A DNA stretch of 64,000 bases, from assembly GCF_034424155.1 (NCBI RefSeq), contig NZ_CP139992.1, forward strand, positions 1,318,012 to 1,382,011. Reading direction: 5' to 3'. A program made the position numbers and the translations under genes. Source of the DNA: Hafnia alvei (GTDB lineage: Bacteria; Pseudomonadota; Gammaproteobacteria; Enterobacterales; Enterobacteriaceae). Shown here piece after piece: positions 50,330 to 60,990 of the stretch; positions within the stretch are counted from its first letter, which is position 1, and each line of letters opens with the position of its first letter. Below the pieces are notes generated by a model. That model was not told the origin of the DNA and ran no database searches. It worked only from the letters and a program-made list of their open reading frames with translations.

Positions 50330-51009
50330 CTGACATGAACATGTTCGATTTATTTTTGAAGGCGAGCCTGCTGGTAAAGCTTATCATGCTGGTTTTGGTG
50401 TGCTTCTCTATCGCCTCTTGGGCCATCATCATTCAGCGTACCCGCATCCTGAATGCGGCCACGCGTGATGCTGAAGCCTTCGAAGATAAATTCTGGTCGG
50501 GAATTGAGTTATCTCGTCTGTATCAGGAAAGCCAAACTCGTCGTGATAGCCTGACTGGCTCAGAGCAAATCTTCCATTCTGGTTTTAAAGAATTTGCGCG
50601 TTTACACCGTGTAAACAGCCATGCTGCGGACGGCGTGATTGAAGGCGCAACGCGTGCGATGCGCATTTCATTAAATCGCGAAGTTGAAGGTTTGGAAACG
50701 CATATCCCGTTCTTGGGTACCGTTGGTTCAATCAGCCCGTATATCGGCCTGTTCGGTACCGTTTGGGGGATTATGCATGCCTTTATCGGTTTGGGTGCTG
50801 TTAAACAGGCAACCCTGCAAATGGTTGCTCCAGGTATTGCAGAAGCATTGATCGCAACGGCGATCGGTCTGTTTGCTGCAATCCCAGCGGTTATGGCCTA
50901 CAACCGTCTGAATCAGCGTGTGAATAAGCTTGAACAGAATTACACCAATTTTATGGAAGAGTTCATTGCCATTCTGCACCGTCAGGCTTTTGCTACCGAA
51001 TCTAAATAA
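50326..51009 (+). CDS. tolQ: Tol-Pal system protein TolQ
   Basis: 227-residue inner-membrane protein (E. coli 230) of the proton-driven TolQRA motor for outer-membrane constriction. Three membrane helices: near residues 15-40, [20 protein letters not shown], and [20 protein letters not shown]. It starts at GTG overlapping the ybgC stop codon (GTGA). Confidence 0.96.
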   Translation: MTDMNMFDLFLKASLLVKLIMLVLVCFSIASWAIIIQRTRILNAATRDAEAFEDKFWSGIELSRLYQESQTRRDSLTGSEQIFHSGFKEFARLHRVNSHAADGVIEGATRAMRISLNREVEGLETHIPFLGTVGSISPYIGLFGTVWGIMHAFIGLGAVKQATLQMVAPGIAEALIATAIGLFAAIPAVMAYNRLNQRVNKLEQNYTNFMEEFIAILHRQAFATESK

Positions 51010-51022
51010 GTAGGAGGTTAGC

Positions 51023-51445
51023 ATGGCGAGATCAAGTGGCCGTCGCGAGCTCAAATCTGAAATTAACATCGTTCCGTTACTGGACGTGTTATTAGTTCTG
51101 GTACTGATTTTTATGGCGACAGCGCCGATTATCACCCAGAGCGTTGAGGTTGATTTACCCGACGCAACGGATTCAAAAACGGTAAGCACCAACGACAACC
51201 CACCGGTTATCGTTGAAGTGTCTGGCATTGGCCAATATGCGGTTGTGGTTGATCATAATCGTATGGAACAGCTGCCAGCGGAGCAGGTTGTTGCGGAAGC
51301 GCAATCTCAGCTTAAAGCTAATCCAAAAACCGTATTTTTGATCGGTGGTGCTAAAGATGTACCTTATGACGAAATCATTAAGGCGCTGAATCTTTTGCAT
51401 CAGGCAGGCGTAGCCTCTGTAGGGTTAATGACGCAGCCGATCTGA
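51023..51445 (+). CDS. tolR: Tol-Pal system protein TolR
   Basis: 140-residue inner-membrane protein (E. coli 142), with one membrane helix containing the proton-channel Asp (NIVPLLDVLLVLVLIFMATA) and a periplasmic domain (VFLIGGAKDVPYDEIIKAL). AGGAGG lies upstream. Confidence 0.96.
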   Translation: MARSSGRRELKSEINIVPLLDVLLVLVLIFMATAPIITQSVEVDLPDATDSKTVSTNDNPPVIVEVSGIGQYAVVVDHNRMEQLPAEQVVAEAQSQLKANPKTVFLIGGAKDVPYDEIIKALNLLHQAGVASVGLMTQPI

Positions 51446-51616
51446 TTGCTGTAAAAAAGCATGAAATCCGTGTTGGAATTCCTGTACTAAAGCGCTAGCA
51501 TGCAGCCTGTTTATAGGCTGCGTGTTGCATTTTGCGCAGAGGATATTTGGCACTTAATTTGTTTAACTGAGCTTTTGGAAACCGGCTCCGGGATACTGGC
51601 TCTTGGAAACTGAATC

Positions 51617-52855
51617 GTGGTAAAGGCATCTGAGAAAAACGATAAGCTAAATCGCTCTGTCATCGTTTCAATCATTTTGCATATTGTCCTGATAGCGTTA
51701 TTAGTCTGGGGCTCAATGATGCAGGATTCAACGATAAGTGCTGGCGGCGGCGGTGGCGGCGGTTCTGCCATTGACGCGGTCATGGTTGATTCCGGTGCAA
51801 TGGTTCAACAGTATAATGATCGCCAGCAACAGCAGCAAAGTGATGCGCGTCGTGCAGAACAGCAGCGTAAAAAACAAGCCGAAAAGCAGGCTGAAGAACT
51901 ACAACAAAAACAGGCTGAGGAACAGCAGCGTCTAAAAGAGCTGGAAAAAGAGAGAATTCAGGCGCAGGAAGATGCTAAACAAGCTGCAGAAGACGCCAAA
52001 CAGGCGGCTGAAGAAGCTAAAAAGCAGGCTGCGGAAGAAGTGAAAAAGGCAGCAGAAGACGCTAAGAAAGAGGCTGCTTTAGCAGCGGCTAAAGCGAAGC
52101 AGGAAGCAGCCAAAGAGGCAGCGCTTGCTGCCGCTGCCGCGAAGAAACAAGCGGAAGAAGAAGTTAAGAAAGCGGCAGCAGAGGCGAAGAAACAGGCCGA
52201 AGCTGAAGCGAAAAAACAAGCTGCAGCTGATGCTAAGAAAGCCGCTGAAGAAGCCAAAAAACAGGCTGCTGATGAGGCGAAGAAGGCGGCTGAAGACGCT
52301 AAGAAAGAAGCCGCAGCTGAAGCGAAAAAACAAGCTGCCGCAGATGCTAAAGCGAAAGCAGATACTGAAGCTAAAGCCGCAGCCGCTGCGAAAAAAGCCG
52401 CAGATGCCAAGAAAAAGGCCGATGCCGCCGCCGCTGCGAAAGCCGCAGAAGGCGTTGACGACCTGTTTGATGGCCTCGCTGATGGCAAAAACGCGCCGAA
52501 GGGTGGGGGAGCCGCAGGTGCTGCGGGGACTTCTGGCAAAGCTGGCGCGGCAGGAAAAGGTAATAGCAAAACGAGTGGAGCTTCTGGCGCAGATATCAGT
52601 AACTACGCTGGACAGATTCAAGCGGCGATTGAAAGTAAGTTCCATACAGATCCGAGCTTTAGCGGCAAAGTATGTAACCTGCGTATTAAGCTCGCGTCGG
52701 ATGGCATGCTGTTAAGCGTGACTTCTGAAGGTGGCGATCCTGCGCTTTGTCAGGCGGCGGTTGCAGCTGCGAGAATGGCGAAATATCCTAAGCCGCCAAG
52801 TGACGCCATTTACCAGATATTTAAAAATGCGCCCGTTGATTTTAAACCGAATTGA
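51617..52855 (+). CDS. tolA: Tol-Pal system protein TolA
   Basis: 412-residue protein (E. coli 421) spanning the periplasm. An N-terminal membrane helix (SVIVSIILHIVLIALLVWGS) is followed by a Gly stretch, then a long Ala/Lys/Glu-rich helical domain (about residues 75-285) built of short AEEAKKQA-type repeats, and the C-terminal domain (SNYAGQIQAAIESKFHTD, CNLRIKLASDG) that meets TolB and Pal. It starts at GTG (MVKASEKNDK), which aligns with E. coli MSKATEQNDK. The repeats also create long shadow ORFs in other frames. Confidence 0.95.
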   Translation: MVKASEKNDKLNRSVIVSIILHIVLIALLVWGSMMQDSTISAGGGGGGGSAIDAVMVDSGAMVQQYNDRQQQQQSDARRAEQQRKKQAEKQAEELQQKQAEEQQRLKELEKERIQAQEDAKQAAEDAKQAAEEAKKQAAEEVKKAAEDAKKEAALAAAKAKQEAAKEAALAAAAAKKQAEEEVKKAAAEAKKQAEAEAKKQAAADAKKAAEEAKKQAADEAKKAAEDAKKEAAAEAKKQAAADAKAKADTEAKAAAAAKKAADAKKKADAAAAAKAAEGVDDLFDGLADGKNAPKGGGAAGAAGTSGKAGAAGKGNSKTSGASGADISNYAGQIQAAIESKFHTDPSFSGKVCNLRIKLASDGMLLSVTSEGGDPALCQAAVAAARMAKYPKPPSDAIYQIFKNAPVDFKPN

Positions 52856-53037
52856 TTTGACTAATTTTGTTTGAATAACAGTGCATTAGATAAAGCCGAA
52901 GTAAAGCAACATATAGTGAAGGTAAAGTTTCGGAATTATATGATGGTTACACTGGGCAATATGTAGTTTTGTGTGCGTTGGTTTGTTAAAATTCTGCTAA
53001 ATTATCGTGGCCATCGGGGTCAGATAAGGGAGATATG

Positions 53038-54330
53038 ATGAAGCAGGCGTTTCGTGTAGCGATGGGACTATTAATCCTGTGGGCCAGTGTGCTCCACGCG
53101 GAAGTCCGAATAGTGATTACTCAGGGTGTTGATACCGCTCGTCCGATCGGTGTAGTGCCTTTCAAATGGATGGGACCGGGTTCTGCTCCTGAAGATATCG
53201 GTGGGATTGTCGCGGCTGACTTACGCAACAGCGGTAAATTCAACCCGATTGACACCAACCGTATGCCACAGCAGCCAACGACGGTTGCTGAAGTGACTCC
53301 GGCAGCGTGGACAGCATTGGGTATTGATGCGGTCGTGGTGGGTCAGGTTCAGCCAAGCGCAGATGGCGGCTATATGGTTTCTTATCAGATGGTTGATACC
53401 TCTGGTAACCCTGGCAGCGTTCTGTCTCAGAATCAGTACAAAGTGACCAAGCAGTGGCTACGCTATGCGGCACATACCAGCAGCGATGAAGTTTTTGAAA
53501 AGCTGACCGGTATTAAAGGCGCATTCCGTACCCGTATTGCCTATGTTGTGCAGACTAACGGCGGCCAGTTCCCTTATGAACTGCGCGTTGCTGACTACGA
53601 TGGCTATAATCAGTTTGTTGTTCACCGCTCACCACAGCCATTGATGTCTCCGGCGTGGTCTCCAGACGGTAGCAAACTGGCTTATGTGACTTTCGAAAGC
53701 GGTAAATCAGCGCTGGTGATTCAGACTCTGTCTAACGGAGCAATCCGTCAGGTAGCGTCATTCCCACGCCACAACGGTGCGCCATCGTTCTCTCCAGATG
53801 GCAGCAAGTTGGCGTTCGCGCTGTCTAAAACAGGTAGCTTGAACCTGTATGTTATGGATTTGGGCTCTGGCTCAATTCGTCAGGTTACTGATGGCCGTAG
53901 CAACAATACGGAGCCTTCATGGTTCCCGGATAGTCAAACTTTGGCATTTACATCTGACCAAGGTGGACGTCCACAGATTTATAAAGTGAATATTAATGGT
54001 GGTGCGCCTGAACGTCTGACCTGGGAAGGTTCTCAGAATCAGGATGGCGACGTAAGTTCTGACGGCAAGTTCCTTGTCATGGTTGGCACTAGCGGCGGTT
54101 CACAGCACATCACTAAACTGGATCTCGGATCGAATGCGAATCAAGTTTTGACCAGCACGTTCCTAGACGAAACGCCGAGTATCGCGCCAAATGGTACCAT
54201 GGTTATCTATAGTTCTACTCAAGGACTGGGTTCCGTGTTGCAGCTAGTCTCGACCGACGGGCGTTTCAAAGCGCGTCTTCCGGCAACCGATGGACAGGTG
54301 AAATTCCCTGCCTGGTCGCCGTATCTGTGA
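53038..54330 (+). CDS. tolB: Tol-Pal system protein TolB
   Basis: 430-residue periplasmic beta-propeller protein, the same length as E. coli TolB. The signal peptide is cleaved near LHA-EV; the TolA box follows. Propeller repeats are visible as [47 protein letters not shown] and a last WSPYL. Of two adjacent ATGs the second is chosen, with GGGAG five bases upstream. Confidence 0.97.
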   Translation: MKQAFRVAMGLLILWASVLHAEVRIVITQGVDTARPIGVVPFKWMGPGSAPEDIGGIVAADLRNSGKFNPIDTNRMPQQPTTVAEVTPAAWTALGIDAVVVGQVQPSADGGYMVSYQMVDTSGNPGSVLSQNQYKVTKQWLRYAAHTSSDEVFEKLTGIKGAFRTRIAYVVQTNGGQFPYELRVADYDGYNQFVVHRSPQPLMSPAWSPDGSKLAYVTFESGKSALVIQTLSNGAIRQVASFPRHNGAPSFSPDGSKLAFALSKTGSLNLYVMDLGSGSIRQVTDGRSNNTEPSWFPDSQTLAFTSDQGGRPQIYKVNINGGAPERLTWEGSQNQDGDVSSDGKFLVMVGTSGGSQHITKLDLGSNANQVLTSTFLDETPSIAPNGTMVIYSSTQGLGSVLQLVSTDGRFKARLPATDGQVKFPAWSPYL

Positions 54331-54378
54331 TGCATGTATAAAAAGATATGTATAGCAAATTATAAAAGGATCAAAGAG

Positions 54379-54894
54379 ATGCAACTGAACAAAGTTCTGA
54401 AGGGGCTGATGTTGGCACTGCCTATCATGGCTGTAGCTGCTTGTAGTTCACATAAAAATGCGAACGACGATCAATCAGCAATGGGTGCTGGCGCTGGTAA
54501 CGGTATGGAAAACGGCAGCAGCAACCTGTCTTCTGAAGAACAGGCTCGTCTGCAGATGCAAGAACTCCAGAAAAACAACATCGTTTACTTCGGTCTGGAC
54601 AAGTACGATGTGAGCTCTGACTACGCTCAGATGCTGGATGCGCATGCTGCTTTCCTGCGTAACAACCCATCTTACAAAGTGACTGTAGAAGGTCATGCGG
54701 ATGAGCGCGGTACTCCTGAGTACAACATCGCCCTGGGCGAACGTCGTGCTAACGCAGTTAAGATGTACCTGCAAGGTAAAGGCGTAGGCGCTGATCAGAT
54801 CTCTATCGTTTCTTACGGTAAAGAAAAACCAGCAGTACTGGGCCACGACGAAGCAGCCTATGCTAAAAACCGTCGTGCCGTACTGGTTTACTAA
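54379..54894 (+). CDS. pal: peptidoglycan-associated lipoprotein Pal
   Basis: 171-residue outer-membrane lipoprotein (E. coli 173). The lipobox is VAAC with lipid-bearing Cys at about residue 21. The OmpA-type peptidoglycan-binding domain shows [20 protein letters not shown] and [15 protein letters not shown]. The start [13 protein letters not shown] is chosen over an in-frame ATG at 54334. The family segment FDLDKYD reads FGLDKYD here, a small departure. Confidence 0.96.
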   Translation: MQLNKVLKGLMLALPIMAVAACSSHKNANDDQSAMGAGAGNGMENGSSNLSSEEQARLQMQELQKNNIVYFGLDKYDVSSDYAQMLDAHAAFLRNNPSYKVTVEGHADERGTPEYNIALGERRANAVKMYLQGKGVGADQISIVSYGKEKPAVLGHDEAAYAKNRRAVLVY

Positions 54895-54916
54895 TAGTTA
54901 GTAAGACGAGTATCGC

Positions 54917-55708
54917 ATGAGCAGTAACTTCAGACTTCACTTGTTGAGTCTGTCGTTACTGGTTGGAATAGCGGCCCCCTGGGCCGCTATTGCCCAAGCA
55001 CCAATCAGTAGCGTCGGCTCCGGCTCGGTTGAAGACCGAGTCACTTCACTTGAGCGTATAACCAATGCTCAGGGTCAACTATTTTCTCAGCTCCAGCAGC
55101 AACTCTCCGATAACCAGCGCGACATTGATTCTCTTCGTGGTCAAATCCAAGAAAGTCAGTATCAACTGAATCAAGTTGTTGAACGTCAAAAACAGATCCT
55201 CTTGCAGTTAGACAGTCAAGGTAGTGCCAATACAGGTGCCGCAGCCGCAGATTCGGCCGCCGCAGCCTCGACGGCTTCTGATGCTTCTAGCACTACGGCA
55301 GCCCCTGTAGCGAGCACTGCACCAGCTAGCAGTGGTGATGCCAACACGGATTACAACCGTGCGGTAGATTTGGTGTTGGTGAAAAAGCAGAACGATCAGG
55401 CAATTACCGCCTTCCAAAGCTTTGTTAAGCAATATCCAGATTCGACCTATCAGCCAAATGCAAATTATTGGCTGGGGCAACTTTTTTACAACAAAGGTAA
55501 AAAAGATGACTCGGCGTATTATTTTGCCGTAGTTGTTAAAAATTACCCTAAATCCCCGAAAGCGCCCGACGCGATGTACAAGGTTGGGGTGATCATGCAG
55601 GAGAAAGGGCAGGCTGATAAAGCCAAAGCCGTCTATCAGCAGGTTATTAAGCAATATCCAACGAGCGATGCTGCGAAGCAGGCTCAAAAACGTATTGCTG
55701 CATCATAA
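54917..55708 (+). CDS. cpoB: cell division coordinator CpoB
   Basis: 263-residue periplasmic protein, the same length as E. coli CpoB (YbgF). The signal peptide is cleaved near AIA-QA; an N-terminal coiled coil (EDRVTSLERITNAQGQLFSQ, ERQKQILLQLDSQ) drives trimerisation; an Ala/Ser/Thr linker follows; then C-terminal TPR repeats (YNRAVDLVLVKKQNDQAI, SAYYFAVVVKNYPKSPKAPD). It coordinates PBP1B and Tol during division. It is last in the Tol-Pal operon. Confidence 0.95.
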   Translation: MSSNFRLHLLSLSLLVGIAAPWAAIAQAPISSVGSGSVEDRVTSLERITNAQGQLFSQLQQQLSDNQRDIDSLRGQIQESQYQLNQVVERQKQILLQLDSQGSANTGAAAADSAAAASTASDASSTTAAPVASTAPASSGDANTDYNRAVDLVLVKKQNDQAITAFQSFVKQYPDSTYQPNANYWLGQLFYNKGKKDDSAYYFAVVVKNYPKSPKAPDAMYKVGVIMQEKGQADKAKAVYQQVIKQYPTSDAAKQAQKRIAAS

Positions 55709-55802
55709 GCGTATTTTCAGGCTCAGAAGTAGACGATTTGTTTAATTTATGGGCCTGAACGTACGAAGTGCAATCAATTGAACTGATTATTAAAATTTTT
55801 GG

Positions 55803-55888
55803 TTGCGCTGTCCTGATAAATGGGTAATATATGCCGCCGTTGCCCAGACAAACTGAAACAGAGTGATTCAGGCAACAATTTTTGAAAT
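55803..55888 (+). promoter_or_regulatory. promoter of the tRNA-Lys array
   Basis: TTGCGC (55803-55808), a 16-base spacer and TAATAT (55825-55830) followed by a GC-rich discriminator GCCGCCG, the pattern of stringently controlled stable-RNA promoters. No terminator was seen between cpoB and this point. Confidence 0.6.
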
Positions 55889-55964
55889 GGGTCGTTAGCT
55901 CAGTTGGTAGAGCAGTTGACTTTTAATCAATTGGTCGCAGGTTCGAATCCCGCACGACCCACCA
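55889..55964 (+). tRNA. tRNA-Lys(UUU), copy 1
   Basis: 76 bases including encoded CCA. Acceptor GGGTCGT/ACGACCC, D-arm GCTCAGTTGGTAGAGC, anticodon TTT in GACTTTTAATC, T-loop TTCGAAT. The T-stem reads GCAGG/CCCGC, giving an A51-C63 mismatch where E. coli has A-U. Confidence 0.97.
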
Positions 55965-55990
55965 TTCAAAAATAGTAGAAATAGGTAAGA

Positions 55991-56099
55991 CGTGTGGGTG
56001 AGAACCGTAAAGGTTCGAGTCGAGCGAAAGCGAGACAACGTTGCGAAGCAACGGCCCGAAGGGCGAGGCGAAAGCCGAGTCATCCCGCACGACCCACCA
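55991..56099 (+). repeat. structured tRNA-linked element A ending in a tRNA-Lys 3' end copy
   Basis: A closing stem CGTGTGGG (55991-55998) with CCCGCACG (56084-56091), one G-U pair, encloses successive hairpins: GAACC-GTAAA-GGTTC, CGTTGC-GAA-GCAACG, GCCC-GAA-GGGC and GGC-GAAA-GCC. The last 18 bases, ATCCCGCACGACCCACCA, equal the 3' end of the neighbouring tRNA genes. It lies between tRNA copies 1 and 2 and would be part of the same precursor transcript. Confidence 0.75.
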
Positions 56100-56144
56100 T
56101 TTCAAAATGATTTAGTTTTAAGGTAGTAAGCCAGATAAATAAAT

Positions 56145-56220
56145 GGGTCGTTAGCTCAGTTGGTAGAGCAGTTGACTTTTAATCAATTGGTCGCAGGTTC
56201 GAATCCCGCACGACCCACCA
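56145..56220 (+). tRNA. tRNA-Lys(UUU), copy 2
   Basis: 76 bases, identical to copy 1 including the T-stem A51-C63 mismatch and the encoded CCA. Confidence 0.97.
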
Positions 56221-56276
56221 TTTATTTATTATGTTTGAGCATCAAACGGTTTTCTACTGAAGTAGCACTCTCGAAT

Positions 56277-56352
56277 GGGTCGTTAGCTCAGTTGGTAGAG
56301 CAGTTGACTTTTAATCAATTGGTCGCAGGTTCGAATCCCGCACGACCCACCA
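56277..56352 (+). tRNA. tRNA-Lys(UUU), copy 3
   Basis: 76 bases, identical to the other copies. It is separated from copy 2 by a 56-base spacer and from copy 4 by 28 bases. Confidence 0.97.
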
Positions 56353-56380
56353 TTCGAAGAGAGTTACACTCCGCTACAGC

Positions 56381-56456
56381 GGGTCGTTAGCTCAGTTGGT
56401 AGAGCAGTTGACTTTTAATCAATTGGTCGCAGGTTCGAATCCCGCACGACCCACCA
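56381..56456 (+). tRNA. tRNA-Lys(UUU), copy 4
   Basis: 76 bases, identical to the other copies. It is the last intact tRNA; two 170-bp tandem units follow directly. E. coli has an array of lysine and valine tRNAs at this locus; no tRNA-Val is seen here. Confidence 0.97.
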
Positions 56457-56781
56457 TTTCTTTTAGTACCCTCATCGTTTCAAATAATCTAGATATATAC
56501 AGAGTTCACTTGTCGTGTGGGTAAGAACCTGCGTTCAGGTTCGACAAAACACGTTAGTGTTTTGAACGTCGCTTGCGACGACCCTAAGGGCGAGGCGCAG
56601 CCGAGTAATCCCCGCACGACCCACCATTTCTTTTAGTACCTTCATCGCTTTAAATAATCTATATATATACAGAGTTCGCTTGTCGTGTGGGTAAGAGCCT
56701 GCGTTCAGGTTCGACAAAACACGTTAGTGTTTTGAACGTCGCTTGCGACGATCCGAAGGGCGAGGCGCAGCCGAGTCATCC
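56457..56781 (+). repeat. tandem 170-bp repeat downstream of tRNA-Lys copy 4 (elements B and C)
   Basis: Two units with a period of 170 bases. Each has a 57-base AT-rich spacer (TTTCTTTTAGTACC to CAGAGTTC) then a structured element. Element B (56514-56626) has closing stem CGTGTGGG/CCCGCACG, hairpins GAACCTG-CGTT-CAGGTTC, AAAACAC-GTTA-GTGTTTT, CGTCGC-TT-GCGACG, CCC-TAA-GGG, GGC-GCA-GCC, and a tRNA-like tail CCCGCACGACCCACCA. Element C (56684-56781) is nearly identical but lacks the tRNA-like tail. Confidence 0.8.
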
Positions 56782-56879
56782 TAACCAAATATCACTTTAG
56801 TGCCATTTCTTACCGATACTAAACAATCTCACGCTAACCTACCATTTCTGGCCTGAATTTGGCCTATCTCGACTAACTA

Positions 56880-56943
56880 TGTTTAGTATACAAAACAAAA
56901 AGTCTAATTAGTGCTCACCTGTGTTAATCATTTGTTGTATACT
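56880..56943 (+). promoter_or_regulatory. nadA promoter region with NadR-type operator
   Basis: TGTTTA-GTATAC-AAAACA (56880-56897) matches the NadR operator TGTTTA-N6-TAAACA at 11 of 12 defined bases. A TATACT hexamer (56938-56943) 24 bases before the nadA ATG is a plausible -10. No strong -35 was found. Confidence 0.6.
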
Positions 56944-56966
56944 CGCCAAACAATCAACCCTCCAAG

Positions 56967-58034
56967 ATGAGCTATAGCGCGATGTTTGACCCAAATGCTG
57001 CGGTATACCCTTTTCCACCCAAGCCAACACCGCTGGTTCCAGATGAAAAACGCTTCTACCGCGAGAAAATCAAAACGCTGCTTAAGCAACGTAACGCGGT
57101 TCTAGTCGCACATTACTATACCGATCCAGAAATTCAGGCATTAGCAGAAGAGACCGGTGGCTGTGTGTCTGATTCATTAGAGATGGCGCGTTTTGGCCGA
57201 GATCATCCAGCGACGACTTTGCTTGTCGCCGGCGTTCGCTTTATGGGGGAAACGGCAAAGATCCTCAGCCCTGAAAAGCAGGTATTGATGCCAACGCTGC
57301 AGGCTGAATGCTCGCTCGATCTTGGCTGTCCTGTTGATGAGTTTAGTGCATTCTGCGATGCGCACCCGGATAGAACCGTGGTGGTTTATGCCAACACGTC
57401 GGCCGCAGTGAAAGCGAGAGCTGATTGGGTGGTCACATCCAGCATTGCAGTCGAGCTGATTGAGCATCTCGATAGCCTGGGCGAAAAAATTATCTGGGCT
57501 CCCGATCGCCATTTAGGTCGTTATGTTCAACGCCAAACCGGTGCGGATATACTGTGTTGGCAAGGTGCCTGTATTGTTCATGATGAGTTTAAAACTCAGG
57601 CATTAGAGCAAATGAAGCTGCTTTATCCTGATGCAGCCATTCTGGTTCATCCTGAATCGCCTCAGAGTATCGTCGACATGGCTGATGCAGTTGGTTCAAC
57701 CAGCCAGTTGATTCAAGCTGCTCAGCGGCTGCCTAACCCGCAGATGATAGTGGCGACTGACCGCGGCATTTTTTACAAAATGCAGCAGGCATGCCCAGAT
57801 AAAATTTTGTTAGAGGCACCAACGGCGGGCGAAGGCGCAACCTGTCGAACGTGTGCCCATTGCCCATGGATGGCAATGAATGGCCTTCAGGCCATTGCTA
57901 CGGGATTAGAACAGGGTGGAAGCATGCATGAAATCAATGTTGATGCTGCGCTGCGTGAGCGCGCTCTGATGCCGTTGGATCGCATGTTACAGTTTGCAAG
58001 CGATCTCAAGCTCAAAGTGAAAGGTAATGCCTAA
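56967..58034 (+). CDS. nadA: quinolinate synthase A
   Basis: 355-residue [4Fe-4S] enzyme of NAD synthesis (E. coli 347), condensing iminoaspartate with dihydroxyacetone phosphate. Cluster ligand Cys are in [28 protein letters not shown] and [36 protein letters not shown] and the [19 protein letters not shown] block are conserved. It is monocistronic here: a terminator follows and pnuC, its E. coli neighbour, is absent. Confidence 0.97.
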   Translation: MSYSAMFDPNAAVYPFPPKPTPLVPDEKRFYREKIKTLLKQRNAVLVAHYYTDPEIQALAEETGGCVSDSLEMARFGRDHPATTLLVAGVRFMGETAKILSPEKQVLMPTLQAECSLDLGCPVDEFSAFCDAHPDRTVVVYANTSAAVKARADWVVTSSIAVELIEHLDSLGEKIIWAPDRHLGRYVQRQTGADILCWQGACIVHDEFKTQALEQMKLLYPDAAILVHPESPQSIVDMADAVGSTSQLIQAAQRLPNPQMIVATDRGIFYKMQQACPDKILLEAPTAGEGATCRTCAHCPWMAMNGLQAIATGLEQGGSMHEINVDAALRERALMPLDRMLQFASDLKLKVKGNA

Positions 58035-58081
58035 GTGGCTTGGCGCCTAACGGCTACAGCAAAAATGTGAGTATTAACTAT

Positions 58082-58111
58082 GGCCTGAGCACTGTGTCTC
58101 AGGCCTTTTTT
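58082..58111 (+). terminator. nadA terminator
   Basis: GGCCTGAG-CACTGTGT-CTCAGGCC followed by TTTTTT, 47 bases after the nadA stop codon. Confidence 0.93.
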
Positions 58112-59804
<1,693 letters not shown>

Positions 59805-59822
59805 TAGGGATGATATAACGAT

Positions 59823-59865
59823 AAAAAAGGGAACCTCGAAGCGATATGGCGAGGTTCCCTTTTTT
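59823..59865. terminator. bidirectional terminator between patA and zitB
   Basis: AAAAAAGGGAACCTCG and CGAGGTTCCCTTTTTT form a strong stem with an 11-base loop. It works in both directions for convergent patA and zitB. Confidence 0.93.
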
Positions 59866-59901
59866 CATTTGCTTTTCGCGAAGATGTTTGTGATTGCTTA
59901 C

Positions 59902-60870
59902 TTAGTCTGTGTGCTCATGTGTGTGCCCATGGCTATGCGAATGAGAATGGCCTGAGGGCATTTTTACCTGAGTCATAAGATCGCAGTCATGTTCCTCACA
60001 GCCGTTATATTCCATTTGAATGGTTGCGTGCCCAATCTGATAGTGTTCTGCAAGATAATGCTGGATCTGGTCTAAAAGACCATCATGATCGTGTGGCGGA
60101 ATCACTCGTACGTGCAGCGTCATTAAGCGCTGTTCGCCAATTTGCCAAATGTGCACATGATGTACATTACGCACCTCGGGAAATACATTGCATAGCGCTC
60201 GCTGGAGCTGCGGTACATCGACATCTTCTGGTGTGCCTTCTAAAAGTTCGTTAGTGCTTTCTTTCAGCAAATTCCATGCGCTGTGTAAAACCAAGCATGA
60301 GACGACGACGGAAAGAATAGGGTCAATGGGGGTCCATCCCGTCCACATGATGACCAGCGCCGCCACGATGGCACCCACGGAGCCTAAAAGATCGCCCATA
60401 ACGTGCAGCGCGGCAGCACGAACGTTGATGTTTTTCTCTTCAGAACCGTGATGAAGCAGCCAGAATGAGAGAATATTCGCCAACAAACCTGCAATGGCGA
60501 TGGCTAGCATTGTCCCTCCCATCACAGGCTCGGGCGACATAAAGCGTTTGACCGCTTCCCATACGATGATGAAAACAATCACCACCAACGCGGCGGCGTT
60601 AACGAATGCCGCAAGCGTGGTGAAACGCAGAAAACCAAATGAGTGTTTCAGAGTCGGTGAACGAGCGGCAAAGCGCACGGCGATAACCGCAACAAACAGG
60701 GCTGCAGTATCCGTTAGCATATGACCAGCATCGGCGAGCAACGCCAGCGAGCCTGAAATAAGCCCGCCGATAACTTCAACCACCATGAAGATGGCGGTGA
60801 CGGCCAGAGCCAGTATCAAGCGTTTACTGTCGCTGCTTTGTGGGGAGTGAGAATGTTGATGAGCTGGCAT
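59902..60870 (-). CDS. zitB: CDF zinc efflux transporter ZitB
   Basis: 322-residue inner-membrane cation-diffusion facilitator exporting Zn2+ by proton antiport (E. coli ZitB, 313). Six membrane helices; metal-site motifs [16 protein letters not shown] in helix 2 and [13 protein letters not shown] in helix 5. A His-rich N-terminus ([10 protein letters not shown]) and C-terminus ([17 protein letters not shown]) bracket the protein. It lies convergent with patA and, as in E. coli, near nadA and aroG. Confidence 0.94.
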   Translation of the reverse strand: MPAHQHSHSPQSSDSKRLILALAVTAIFMVVEVIGGLISGSLALLADAGHMLTDTAALFVAVIAVRFAARSPTLKHSFGFLRFTTLAAFVNAAALVVIVFIIVWEAVKRFMSPEPVMGGTMLAIAIAGLLANILSFWLLHHGSEEKNINVRAAALHVMGDLLGSVGAIVAALVIMWTGWTPIDPILSVVVSCLVLHSAWNLLKESTNELLEGTPEDVDVPQLQRALCNVFPEVRNVHHVHIWQIGEQRLMTLHVRVIPPHDHDGLLDQIQHYLAEHYQIGHATIQMEYNGCEEHDCDLMTQVKMPSGHSHSHSHGHTHEHTD

Positions 60871-60990
60871 CTTTTGTCCTTAATACGCTTTAGATTTTAA
60901 CTATATAACTATAGTTTAAGCACAGGACGGCTGATACGGAACGTTCTCTAACGTTTTTTTGCCTAAGAAGGTGTCAGAAATATTTGTCAT

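Noticed and set aside
51958-52715. Long ORFs antisense to and out of frame with tolA
   Set aside because: They arise from the Ala/Lys/Glu codon repeats of the TolA helical domain; their sequences are low-complexity Ser/Ala or Arg/Lys runs.
55895-56390. Short ORFs reading through the tRNA-Lys genes on either strand
   Set aside because: They are translations of tRNA sequence and repeats, with no independent coding evidence.
55889-56781. Repeated tRNA 3' ends read as phage attachment sites or as a CRISPR-like array
   Set aside because: Spacing is only about 110-170 bases, there is no integrase or cargo, the intervening DNA is hairpin-rich and repeated rather than variable, and three of the intervals simply end in complete tRNA genes.
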